DNA of 39,777 nt from Planctomicrobium piriforme (GTDB lineage: Bacteria > Planctomycetota > Planctomycetia > Pirellulales > UBA1268), in NCBI GenBank assembly GCA_945871035.1, contig CAMBUD010000015.1, forward strand, positions 1 through 39,777, written 5' to 3'. Below the pieces are notes generated by a model, which worked only from the letters and a program-made list of their open reading frames with translations, did no database searches and had not been told where the DNA came from. The translations under genes and the position numbers were made by a program. Shown piece by piece: positions 1 to 8,266 of the stretch; the stretch's first letter is position 1, and each line of letters opens with the position of its first letter.

Positions 1-1362
1 CCGGCCACTCGCATCCTGGGCTTTTCGCGCACCCCAATGACAGACGACGCCTGGCGGACAAGCCTGCGCGAGACAACATCGCAACACGCCGGCGGAGAAC
101 CGTTTAGCGAAACAGCCTGGCAGGAATTTGCTGCCACTCTTACCTACCAGCAGGGCGACATCGCAAATGCCGCCGATTTTGAATCACTCAAGCAGCGGCT
201 CACAGCGATCGAAGGCGATGGGTCTGCAACGCGGGTCTACTATCTGGCCACCGCTCCGCAGTTCTATGCGCCCATCGTCAGAGCCCTCGGAGCTATTGGC
301 ATGGCGACGGAGACCGATGGGCCGCGACGCATCGTTGTGGAAAAACCTTTCGGCACCGATCTCTCCACGGCCAGAACACTCAACGACAAACTGCACGCGG
401 TCTTTGATGAAAGCCAGATCTACCGCATCGACCACTATCTCGGAAAGGAGTCGGTGCAAAATATAATTGCCCTCCGTTTCGCCAACACGATCTTCGAGCC
501 GGTGTGGAACCGTCGCTACATCGACCACGTACAGATCACTGTAGCCGAGGAAGTGCCTGTCGGACGGAGGGGACCTTACTACGAATCGGCTGGCGTTTTG
601 CGGGATATGTTTCAAAACCATCTGCTGCAATTACTGATGGTGACCGCCATGGAAGCGCCGGTGCGATTCAACGCCATCGCGGTGCGGAATGAAAAAGTGA
701 AGGTGCTCGATGCTATTCGTTCGCTCGACTTAGGCGAGGTGGCGGGGGCAGGCTTGCGCGGCCAATACCGGGGTTATCTCGCGGAGCCTGGTGTGGCAGC
801 CGACAGCCAGACAGCCACGTTTGGCGCTCTGCGTCTTGAGGTCGACAACTGGCGATGGCAGGGGGTTCCATTCTATCTTCGCAGTGGCAAGGCGATGAGC
901 TGCCGCACAACGCAGATTGTGATTGCGTTTCGGCAACCGCCGCTGGAACTCTTCGCCGGAGGCAAGCACAGCAGCCACCGGGAAGCCAATCGGCTTGTGA
1001 TTCAGATCCAACCGGCAGAGGGAATCCAACTCCACTTCCACACCAAGGTGCCGGGTGACGGCATGCGATTGCGGCTGACCGACCTCGATTTTAGCTATTC
1101 GCGCGAGTTTCACGGCCGAATTCCAGAGGCCTACGAGCCGCTGCTGCTGGATGTCATGACCGGCGACGCAAGCCTCTTTGCCCGTTCGGATGAAGTCGAG
1201 AAATCGTGGGAGATCATCGACCCATTTGTGCGGGCGTGGAGTTCGGTCGACATGCCGACCATCGACGCCTATGAGCCTGGTGACTGGGGCCCGCTTTCGA
1301 GCACTGAGTGGATGGAAGCTCAGGGCCGCACATGGTTTGATGTGTGTCCTATCCTGACCTGA
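1..1362 (+). CDS. zwf: Glucose-6-phosphate 1-dehydrogenase, 5'-truncated by window edge
   Basis: The frame is open from the first base and ends with TGA at 1360-1362, giving 453 residues; the start lies outside the window. The enzyme oxidises glucose 6-phosphate to 6-phosphogluconolactone with NAD(P)+, the first step of the oxidative pentose phosphate pathway, in the cytoplasm. The substrate-binding and catalytic motif RIDHYLGKE is at window codons 142-150. The C-terminal half shows family blocks such as FYLRSGKAM, the GRIPEAYEPLLLD region and an SWEIIDPF-like end. By comparison with bacterial Zwf (about 480-510 residues) roughly 40-45 N-terminal residues are missing, including the glycine-rich nucleotide-binding loop, so cofactor preference cannot be read. 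The next gene begins about 40 bases downstream on the same strand. Confidence 0.95.
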   Translation, partial: PATRILGFSRTPMTDDAWRTSLRETTSQHAGGEPFSETAWQEFAATLTYQQGDIANAADFESLKQRLTAIEGDGSATRVYYLATAPQFYAPIVRALGAIGMATETDGPRRIVVEKPFGTDLSTARTLNDKLHAVFDESQIYRIDHYLGKESVQNIIALRFANTIFEPVWNRRYIDHVQITVAEEVPVGRRGPYYESAGVLRDMFQNHLLQLLMVTAMEAPVRFNAIAVRNEKVKVLDAIRSLDLGEVAGAGLRGQYRGYLAEPGVAADSQTATFGALRLEVDNWRWQGVPFYLRSGKAMSCRTTQIVIAFRQPPLELFAGGKHSSHREANRLVIQIQPAEGIQLHFHTKVPGDGMRLRLTDLDFSYSREFHGRIPEAYEPLLLDVMTGDASLFARSDEVEKSWEIIDPFVRAWSSVDMPTIDAYEPGDWGPLSSTEWMEAQGRTWFDVCPILT

Positions 1363-1402
1363 TCGCTTTTTTGTGCAATTCTATTACGACGAGGACAACC
1401 GC

Positions 1403-2494
1403 ATGCAGACTCTGGAGAACAACGCGGCTCTCGACGCGGCTCTCGCAAACCATTCTCTCTCCATTGGGGGCGTGGTGCTTGAGTCGCCAGTCGTGCAGGC
1501 GGCCCTCTCTGGCTACAGCGACCGAGCCATGCGGGTGCTCGCCCGGCGGCATGGAGCCGCCTATGCGTTGTGCGAAGTGCTGCTGGATATCTTTGTGGCC
1601 GTGGTCGGCACCAACAGCCGGAACTTGGCCAAGATCGCGGTGGCCGATGAAGAGCATCCTGTAGGCGGTCAATTGATGGGAGCCAATCCCGATGACTTTG
1701 CCCCAGCCGCGCGGCGTTTGGTAGAGGCTGGCTTTGACTGCATCGACATCAACTTCGGCTGCCCCGTGAAGAAGGTGCTCGGTCGCTGCCGTGGCGGTTA
1801 CCTCCTGGGGGTGCCAGAAACGGCTTTGGAAATTGTTTCTCGGGTGCGAGAGGCCGTGCCCGCGCACGTGCCGGTTACGCTCAAGATGCGTCGCGGCATC
1901 GACGACTCTTCCAAGAGCCTAGAAAACTTCTGGCGGATTTTTGATGGTGCCTTCGATCGCGGCGTTGCGGCGATCACTGTTCACGGCCGCAGCGTGGAGC
2001 AGAAATATGTGGGCCCTAGCAACTGGGATTTTTTGGCGGCGGTGAAGCGGCATGCGGGCCAGCGTATCGTGATCGGTTCGGGCGATCTGTTTTCGGCCGA
2101 AGCATGCGTGGCAATGCTGGCTCGCACCGGCGTCGATGGAGTGAGCATTGCCCGGGGGGCGATCGGTAATCCGTGGATTTTCCCGCAGACACTGGCACTT
2201 CTCGCCGGTGAGCCCGCTCTGCCACCGCCAACAATTTACCAACAGCGCGACGTGCTGAGAGAGCATTTTAAACTGTCTGAGCAACTGCACGGCGAGGATC
2301 GCGCCGGTCGTGTGATGCGAAAATTTGCTATTAAGTATGCCCGGCTGCATCCAGAGTATTTGCCGGTGCGCAGCAGCTATGTTGCTGTCAAAACAAATGC
2401 TGAATGGCAGGCTGTTCTCGACCGCTGGTATGCCGTTGATGGAGCGGGTCGCGCCGGTGATCTCGACAGAGATGAAACGACCGAATGCGCCTAG
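1403..2494 (+). CDS. tRNA-dihydrouridine synthase (first of two)
   Basis: This is a Dus-family flavoenzyme that reduces uridines in tRNA to dihydrouridine with NADPH and FMN. The start used is ATG 1403, preceded by GAGG at 1391-1394; the longer frame opens with a GTG at 1373. The 363-residue protein has the TIM-barrel opening PVVQAALSGYSDRAMR and the active-site block NFGCPVKKV with catalytic Cys120. Further on are TVHGRSVEQKY (FMN/phosphate region) and the GIGNPWIF-like block GAIGNPWIF. The loop after the catalytic Cys reads GRCRGGYLL, where most Dus enzymes have a small-residue AG or GA turn, so it is a divergent subgroup. It is convergent with queG, with 14 bases between the stops. The subtype (A, B or C) and target position cannot be assigned. 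Confidence 0.9.
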   Translation: MQTLENNAALDAALANHSLSIGGVVLESPVVQAALSGYSDRAMRVLARRHGAAYALCEVLLDIFVAVVGTNSRNLAKIAVADEEHPVGGQLMGANPDDFAPAARRLVEAGFDCIDINFGCPVKKVLGRCRGGYLLGVPETALEIVSRVREAVPAHVPVTLKMRRGIDDSSKSLENFWRIFDGAFDRGVAAITVHGRSVEQKYVGPSNWDFLAAVKRHAGQRIVIGSGDLFSAEACVAMLARTGVDGVSIARGAIGNPWIFPQTLALLAGEPALPPPTIYQQRDVLREHFKLSEQLHGEDRAGRVMRKFAIKYARLHPEYLPVRSSYVAVKTNAEWQAVLDRWYAVDGAGRAGDLDRDETTECA

Positions 2495-2508
2495 GCGTGC
2501 GTGCGTGG

Positions 2509-3753
2509 CTATTCGAGGCCAGAGGCCTCTGCTGCGAATCCGTTGGGCCCCGGCAGATTGTCGTCCCGCAGCGCCTGTTTAATTTCCGACAGAACACCAG
2601 CATCAGTTTCAATCAGCAGTTGTGCGCGCAGTGCACTTTCTGCGCGTGGTGCAACGCTCCCGTCAGCGCGTCTCCATTGCCCCAACGCCCACGCTATCGC
2701 ACCCCGTACGACTGCCGCGGAATCGCCGAGCGATGTGAGCAGCACACCGATAGCGACGGCGTCGAGCGAATGGCCCGTGTTCGCCAAATTCCCCATCGCG
2801 ATCGCAGCCGATCGTAGAAGGCCCTGACGCTTGGCCCGCAGCAGTGGAGAACCTTTGAAGCGACTGCGAAAAGCTGCTTCGTCGAGAGAGAGAAGATCTA
2901 GTAGCGACAGCGTGGTTACAGTTTCTCGTGGCACGAATGCTGGTTCATTTGAAACTGGTGCACGACGGTTCCACGGACAAACATCCTGGCAGATGTCGCA
3001 ACCAAAAACCCAGTTGCCCATAGCGAGTCGCAGATTGACGGGGAGTGGCCCGTGATCCTCGATGGTGAGCGCACTGATGCATTTATTGGCATCAAGCACG
3101 CGGGGTGCTACGAATGCGCCAGTTGGACAGGCATCAAGACAGGCCGTGCAAGTGCCACAATGATCGGTCATGAGCGGGGCATCTACCGGTAAAATAAGAT
3201 CAGTCAGCAATGCACTCAGAAAGAAAAAGCTACCCGCATCAGGGTCAATGAGCATCGTGTTTTTGCCAAACCAACCCAGTCCAGCGGCCCAGCCAAATTC
3301 GCGTTCAGCCAGTGGTGCGGAATCAACAACGCCCACCGTTAGGCATTTGGGCGCAGCCGCTTTGAGCCACGTGCCGAGTGAGTTGACTCTCCTGCGCAAC
3401 AAATCGTGATAATCATCACCCCATGCGTAACGCGATACCCTTCCCTGTTCGGCCTGACAGCGTTCGGGGGGAACTGTTGAATAGTCGGTCGCTAACACGA
3501 TCACGCTACGAGCGTCTTTCAGCAAGGTGCTGGGATCGGCGCGGAGTTTTTCATGGCGTCTGAGCCACTGCTCCATCACGCCGGCAAACCCCTGATCAAG
3601 CCAGTCTCGAAACACATCTTGCCGTAGTGGTGGCTCAACCGCCGCAATGCCGAGCCGCGAAAAACCGAGTCTTTTTGACTCAGCGCGTAGGTTTTGTACC
3701 AGTAAATGAATGGCGTTCTCAGAGCGGCCATCGAGAAAAGAGTCGGAGTTCAT
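2509..3753 (-). CDS. queG: Epoxyqueuosine reductase QueG
   Basis: QueG reduces epoxyqueuosine to queuosine in the tRNA wobble base, using cobalamin and two [4Fe-4S] clusters. The 414-residue protein has the family block VVDSAPLAEREFGWAAGLGW with the proposed catalytic Asp at about residue 144. The first ferredoxin-type motif CGTCTACLDACPTG is at about 199-212 and the second, CDICQDVCP, at about 252-260. The C-terminal 120 residues are helical and HEAT-like (AAIAMGNLANTG, GAIAWALGQW), as in the longer QueG forms. The start used is ATG at 3753; the longest frame begins with a TTG at 3771. Neither has a strong Shine-Dalgarno. It faces the dus gene convergently. With two dus genes in the window it fits a tRNA-modification theme, but it is not in an operon with them. 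Confidence 0.95.
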   Translation of the reverse strand: MNSDSFLDGRSENAIHLLVQNLRAESKRLGFSRLGIAAVEPPLRQDVFRDWLDQGFAGVMEQWLRRHEKLRADPSTLLKDARSVIVLATDYSTVPPERCQAEQGRVSRYAWGDDYHDLLRRRVNSLGTWLKAAAPKCLTVGVVDSAPLAEREFGWAAGLGWFGKNTMLIDPDAGSFFFLSALLTDLILPVDAPLMTDHCGTCTACLDACPTGAFVAPRVLDANKCISALTIEDHGPLPVNLRLAMGNWVFGCDICQDVCPWNRRAPVSNEPAFVPRETVTTLSLLDLLSLDEAAFRSRFKGSPLLRAKRQGLLRSAAIAMGNLANTGHSLDAVAIGVLLTSLGDSAAVVRGAIAWALGQWRRADGSVAPRAESALRAQLLIETDAGVLSEIKQALRDDNLPGPNGFAAEASGLE

Positions 3754-3986
3754 CACCGGCACAAGCAGCAAACGGGTAGATCGGGAGGTTTAGGGGTAGT
3801 GTCTGGATTTTGGTCGGACGCTACCGAAGAGAAGTGATCTGGATTCAGCAGAGGAAGTCGCTATTGTTTCGAATCGTATTATCCAGTTCACCGGGATATT
3901 TCCCACCCCCCGCCTTTTCGCGGAGAGCCAATTCAGTGTCGCACAAATATTTTCGAAACGCAGGCTTTGAGCCACGCATTCATAAA

Positions 3987-4805
3987 ATGATTTTTCGACA
4001 ACACACTTCATATCTTTTCCTGACAACAGCCGCATTGGCGATTCTCGCGCTGTTGAGTCTTGCTGGTTGTCAGACCCCGACGCAGACGGCAGCACCGGCC
4101 TATGGAACAGTTCCTCCGCCTGCAACCGGCATGGTCGGTCAACCGGCACCTTACGGTAGCTGGGCGACCGCACCGCAAGGCGCCGCTTATCCACCGGCAC
4201 CGTCCGCCACTCCTATGCCCGGCCCAGCTACGACGTGGCAGGGTGCTGCTCCTGCTACTCCGCCTGCTGCTCCGCCTGCAAACACCTGGAGTTGGTCGCA
4301 GTCGGGCTCGCAAACGGCTCCTCCCTCATTTCAAAACGGAACGCAGCCGCCCAATCAGTACCAGCAAAGTATTTCGAATCCAGCGCAGCAGCCCGGCAAT
4401 CCAGCGCAGCAGCCCGGCAATCCGGCGCAGCAGCCCGGCAATCCAGCGCAGGGCCAAGCGCAGCAACCGCTGAATCAAGCGCAGCCGCCGCTCAATCAAG
4501 CGCAGCCGCCGCTCAATCAAGCGCAGCAGCCGCCCAATCAATACCAGCAACCTCAGCAAGGGTTCAATAATCAGGTGCAACAATACAGCGGCCAGTTGCA
4601 GCAGAATCTTCAAGGACAACAACAGCAACTCAATAATCAGTATCAGCAAGCCTCACAGCAGGCCACAAATCAGATGCAACAAGCTCTGCCGCAGTATCCC
4701 ACTGGACAGCAGCCGCAAACAGCCAACGGCAATTGGTGGCCCTTCAGCAATACCAGCGCCATGCCACCAGCCCGCACCACCCCAATGCCTACAGCCCGCT
4801 ACTAG
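3987..4805 (+). CDS. Gln/Pro-rich repeat lipoprotein, function unknown
   Basis: The 272-residue product starts at ATG 3987, the only start that places a signal peptide at the N-terminus: a hydrophobic stretch (FLTTAALAILALLSLAGC) ending in the lipobox LAGC with acylated Cys28. The mature part is low-complexity. A Pro/Ala-rich section runs to about residue 115. Then come three exact NPAQQPG heptads (131-151), three near-identical LNQAQPP heptads (162-182), and a Gln/Asn-rich tail. I recognise no catalytic domain. It should be an exported, membrane-anchored, intrinsically disordered protein, perhaps a wall or periplasm spacer, but that role is inference. The next gene downstream, on the same strand after 211 bases, is the short SecA paralogue. 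The longer frame from 3810 is unlikely because it buries the signal peptide. Confidence 0.75.
   Translation: MIFRQHTSYLFLTTAALAILALLSLAGCQTPTQTAAPAYGTVPPPATGMVGQPAPYGSWATAPQGAAYPPAPSATPMPGPATTWQGAAPATPPAAPPANTWSWSQSGSQTAPPSFQNGTQPPNQYQQSISNPAQQPGNPAQQPGNPAQQPGNPAQGQAQQPLNQAQPPLNQAQPPLNQAQQPPNQYQQPQQGFNNQVQQYSGQLQQNLQGQQQQLNNQYQQASQQATNQMQQALPQYPTGQQPQTANGNWWPFSNTSAMPPARTTPMPTARY
4377..4439 (+). repeat. Three tandem 21-bp coding repeats (NPAQQPG)
   Basis: Three head-to-tail 21-bp units (4377-4397, 4398-4418, 4419-4439) begin with AATCC and differ at a single base, followed by a partial fourth copy. The unit is a multiple of three, so copy-number change alters the lipoprotein by seven residues without a frameshift. 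Confidence 0.9.
4470..4532 (+). repeat. Three tandem 21-bp coding repeats (LNQAQPP)
   Basis: A second array of three 21-bp units (4470-4490, 4491-4511, 4512-4532) with one or two base differences lies 30 bp after the first array in the same lipoprotein gene and is followed by a degenerate copy. The unit sequence differs from the first array, so the two arrays probably expanded independently. Confidence 0.85.
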
Positions 4806-5016
4806 TGCAACGGCCACAACGTCGTAGACCCTTGAATGCGGTTGGGTGGAAAAGAGTTCGCGCACCACGCTCAAGATCTCTCGATTTTAAAGCTTGTGCC
4901 TTGAATGAGTGGAGTAAGATTCGGTAATCGATTCTGAATCACTACACTATTCTCTGTCGCCCGTTCCTCTGTTGTGCACGAGTGATGGGTAAGTTTGTTT
5001 TGGAGGTGCTTGCGAG

Positions 5017-6951
5017 ATGTTTGGCTGGTTAGCAGGCTTTGCGCCGGGATTACGTTCGGCAATCAACGCCAAAACCTGGCGCACAGTGCGGAGCATCGAG
5101 GCCCTTGCACCCTCGATGGAATCACTCAATGACTTGGCGATCAAGCGACTGGGCCGCTCGCTGGCCTACCGTGCCAAGGCAGGTGAACCGATCGACTCGT
5201 TGTTAGTCGAGAGTTTTGCTGTTACCCGTGAAGCAGGTCGGCGCACAATCAGCATGCGGCATTATGACGTGCAGTTACTCGCCGGAGTGGCGCTGGTGCA
5301 CGGTGCAATTGTCGAGATGCAAACCGGTGAAGGTAAGACGCTCGTTGCCACGCTGCCCCTTGTGCTCTACGCGCTTGCCGGCCGCGGCGCGCACCTAGCC
5401 ACGGTGAATGATTATCTGGCAAGACGTGACGCCGAGTGGATGGAGCCCATTTACAACACGTTAGGGCTCAAGGTTGGAGTTGTGGAATCGCAGATGGATT
5501 TCGACTCACGACGCAATGCCTATGCCAGTGATGTAACCTATGGCACAGCCAAGGAATTTGGTTTTGACTTCCTCAAGGACCGCCTGATGGGTCGGGAAAT
5601 CGCCGAGGGCCGCAGCGACCTAGGGGCCATGCTTACAGGTACATCGACGGGCGGCGGCACGAAGCTCCTGCAAAGGCCATTTTGGTTTGCGTTGGTTGAT
5701 GAAGCGGATAACGTACTCATCGACGAGGCTCGTACCCCTCTGATCATCGCATCGCCTCCCGGTGATGCGCAGGCCGTACAGCAGGCGCTGTTTCGATTTT
5801 CCGCTACAGTCGCCACGACGCTTGAGTCTGCGGAGGATTTTGAATACGACGTTCAAAAGCAGACGTGTGAACTGTTGGGCCGTGGCCGCAGTCGCGTGCG
5901 GGCTTTAGAGCGTCCGTCAGAACTCGAATCTGTGAGCCTACTCGAGATTTATGAGGCAGTTGAGCGTGCTGTTCGCGCCCGCAAGGCCTTCATTCGTGAT
6001 CGGCAATATGTGGTGCGTGATGGCAAGATCGTGATCATCGATGAGTTCACAGGACGTGCGGCAGAGGGACGCAAGTGGCGGGACGGCCTCCACCAGGCAG
6101 TGGAGGCAAAGGAAGAACTGGAAGCCACCGTTCCGTCGGGGCATGCGGCCAGGATCACGATTCAAGATCTTTTTGCACGGTGGCCACATTTGGCAGGCAT
6201 GACTGGTACGATCGCCACGAGTTCGCGCGAGATCATTCGGACGTATGACGTGGCGGTGGATGCTGTGCCGACTAATCGCCCCGCCGTTCGTGAAAGACTC
6301 TCTGCAATAGTCTGTGCTCATTATGCTGAAAAAGTGAAACGCATTGTTGCCGAAGTGCAGGAAATGCACGCCAGAGGCAGGCCGGTGCTGATTGGCACCC
6401 GTTCAATCGATAAGTCAGAGGACATCTCGCGTTTACTCGAAGCCATTGGTTTGCCCCATACGGTGCTCAATGCCAGACAGATCGAGAAGGAAGCGGAGAT
6501 CATTGCTCAGGCTGGCCAATGCGGTCAAATTACGGTTTCAACAAACATGGCTGGCCGTGGAACCGATATCAAACTCGGTGACAACGTAGCCGCAAGCGGC
6601 GGACTGCATGTTATCTGTACCGAGCTACACGACTCCGCGCGGATTGACCGTCAGCTTGTGGGTCGCTGTGGCCGACAAGGTGATCCTGGCACCTGGCGGC
6701 AGTATGTGGCAACGGATGACGAAATTCTGATCTCAGGATATGGCCCCAAACGAGCTAAACGCATAGCCGCTCGACTGTTGTCGCGGCTATCGGGAAACCC
6801 GGATCAGTTACTTGCGGTCTTCAAGCGTGCGCAACAACGAGTGGAGTCGAGGCATGTGCGGCAGCGACGTTTGCTGGAGTACATGGAGCGGCAACGAGCG
6901 GAGTCACACATCCAGATGAGTCAGGATCCGTATCTCGATGCAGCCTCATAG
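5017..6951 (+). CDS. Short SecA-like translocase ATPase (SecA paralogue)
   Basis: The 644-residue protein is a clear SecA homologue but about 250 residues shorter than housekeeping SecA (about 830-900). It has the SecA N-terminus, Walker A QTGEGKT (102-108), VNDYLARRDAEWM, Walker B DEAD (228-231) followed by DEARTPLII, and a preprotein-crosslinking-like region ending at IIDEFTGR. AGMTGT starts at about 393, and the second nucleotide-binding domain has NMAGRGTD (about 510) and GRCGRQGDPG (about 549). It then ends after a short helical tail, lacking the helical wing, most of the helical scaffold and the zinc-binding linker. ATPase motifs are intact, so it is a minimal motor rather than a pseudogene. 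The start ATG 5017 has GGAGGTG at about 5001-5008. Canonical SecA is presumably elsewhere. Its substrate is unknown; the adjacent exported TolC-like gene is a candidate partner by position only. Confidence 0.85.
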   Translation: MFGWLAGFAPGLRSAINAKTWRTVRSIEALAPSMESLNDLAIKRLGRSLAYRAKAGEPIDSLLVESFAVTREAGRRTISMRHYDVQLLAGVALVHGAIVEMQTGEGKTLVATLPLVLYALAGRGAHLATVNDYLARRDAEWMEPIYNTLGLKVGVVESQMDFDSRRNAYASDVTYGTAKEFGFDFLKDRLMGREIAEGRSDLGAMLTGTSTGGGTKLLQRPFWFALVDEADNVLIDEARTPLIIASPPGDAQAVQQALFRFSATVATTLESAEDFEYDVQKQTCELLGRGRSRVRALERPSELESVSLLEIYEAVERAVRARKAFIRDRQYVVRDGKIVIIDEFTGRAAEGRKWRDGLHQAVEAKEELEATVPSGHAARITIQDLFARWPHLAGMTGTIATSSREIIRTYDVAVDAVPTNRPAVRERLSAIVCAHYAEKVKRIVAEVQEMHARGRPVLIGTRSIDKSEDISRLLEAIGLPHTVLNARQIEKEAEIIAQAGQCGQITVSTNMAGRGTDIKLGDNVAASGGLHVICTELHDSARIDRQLVGRCGRQGDPGTWRQYVATDDEILISGYGPKRAKRIAARLLSRLSGNPDQLLAVFKRAQQRVESRHVRQRRLLEYMERQRAESHIQMSQDPYLDAAS

Positions 6952-7065
6952 CAGCGCTCTTGCCAACGACTGAATGCAACCGTTTCGGCCGTTGAACCAA
7001 TAGCCAGAGGCTTTGACGTTGACTCGCCGAGCCATCTATGTGACCTTATTTCTGAGGTGTGCCAA

Positions 7066-8253
7066 ATGCTGCGATGGTTGAGAGTCAGTGCGATTGCGAA
7101 TGTTTCATCGGCATTTTTTTTTGCCGTTGCGATCTTCTCGGCGGCTGCGTGTAGTCGTACTGCAGCGCAGGATGCCGTGGCGAATGAAGTGCTTGCTGAG
7201 ACGGAAAGCCCACCGGCTATAGTAAAGCCGGACGTCGTCAAGCCGGCGCCACCACCGACTCTTGCTGAGAACGCGCCTGCTGCTGACGGCACAGTGTCGG
7301 TTGTTGTTGAGCCAGTTCGTGAGGCGTCACCGCCATCTCCGCCGCAGGCACCTACCACACAGCCTGTAGCGAGTGCCGCTGCGGATCTTTTATCCCGAGC
7401 ATTTGAGCCGATTGATGCGAGTGTAACACGCTTGATTGACAGGACGACTGTAGGTGCAGGCACCAGTAGTAACTCTTTGTTTTATAGCCGCCCGCTATCG
7501 CTGCTGGAGGCACTTGAGCGATCCGGTGATAGGGCTCGAAGGCTCTGGATCACACAGTCGTATTGGAAGGTCTCGACCGAGTTTGCGATGGTTCGCTGGG
7601 CTGCTGAATCGATCAATAGGCTCGAGTTAATTGCACCGGGCGGCGATCCACACGATCGTGCCGCCCTCGATGTGGCAGTAGCCGCTGCGACGGCTGATTT
7701 GGCCGATGCACGGGCCGAATTGATTGCTGCCCAACAGGGGTTGGTCGATCTTGTGAGGCTGCCGATTGGTGAGCCACTTCCTTGGCCTGTTGATCGTCCC
7801 CTAGTCGGTCCGTACCAGACTCATTTTGATGCGATCTTTGCCACGCGTCCGGCCACCGGGAGGATCCGTGCTATCGATCGCATGTTGCCCAGCAAGCACG
7901 AGGCACTGGAGTCACGGGCGGCAGCTGTGATTGCCGCAGATACAGCGATGCAGATGACTGAAACCGATCATGCCAAGGCTAAGCGGCCGATTGAGTCGGT
8001 GCTAGCGGCGCATGCAGCGCTCGTGGGGCAACAGCGGGAGTTCATAAAAGTGATGAGAGCCTACAACATCGACATCGCCGAATATGTGATGGCCGTGGCC
8101 GATTTAACGGTGTCAGACGATCGTTTTGTATCGATGCTTATCGCCACGCCGATACAGTGGCGGGCCTCCAGCGGTGCGCCATTCGTGCCGCCGGTGCCCC
8201 CGATTGGAGCGACTGGCCAGAATGGTTCACCTGCCGATGGCATTCAGCCCTAA
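7066..8253 (+). CDS. Secreted TolC-like alpha-helical protein, function unknown
   Basis: The 395-residue product starts at ATG 7066, which has TGAGGTG at 7053-7059; a GTG at 7057 opens the longer frame. It begins with a hydrophobic signal segment (FFFAVAIFSAAAC) whose end could be a weak lipobox or a type I site. A Pro/Ala-rich linker follows to about residue 110. The rest is long amphipathic helices. Segments such as DLADARAELIAAQQ, LPWPVDRPLVGPY, ATRPATGRIRAIDRMLP and the C-terminal YNIDIAEYVMAVAD resemble the helical repeats of planctomycete TolC-family proteins, but no beta-barrel segments are obvious. It sits 114 bases behind the short SecA gene. I read it as a periplasmic or outer-membrane-associated TolC-like protein; the exact role is unknown. 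Confidence 0.6.
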   Translation: MLRWLRVSAIANVSSAFFFAVAIFSAAACSRTAAQDAVANEVLAETESPPAIVKPDVVKPAPPPTLAENAPAADGTVSVVVEPVREASPPSPPQAPTTQPVASAAADLLSRAFEPIDASVTRLIDRTTVGAGTSSNSLFYSRPLSLLEALERSGDRARRLWITQSYWKVSTEFAMVRWAAESINRLELIAPGGDPHDRAALDVAVAAATADLADARAELIAAQQGLVDLVRLPIGEPLPWPVDRPLVGPYQTHFDAIFATRPATGRIRAIDRMLPSKHEALESRAAAVIAADTAMQMTETDHAKAKRPIESVLAAHAALVGQQREFIKVMRAYNIDIAEYVMAVADLTVSDDRFVSMLIATPIQWRASSGAPFVPPVPPIGATGQNGSPADGIQP

Positions 8254-8266
8254 TATTCAGTCGCAT

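Noticed and set aside
4377..4532. Regularly spaced short repeats that could suggest a CRISPR array
   Set aside because: Units are contiguous 21-mers without spacers and encode in-frame heptads in a lipoprotein gene.
5017..6951. Short SecA as a truncated pseudogene
   Set aside because: Reading frame, Shine-Dalgarno and all ATPase motifs are intact, and the protein continues past the second nucleotide-binding domain with a normal stop.
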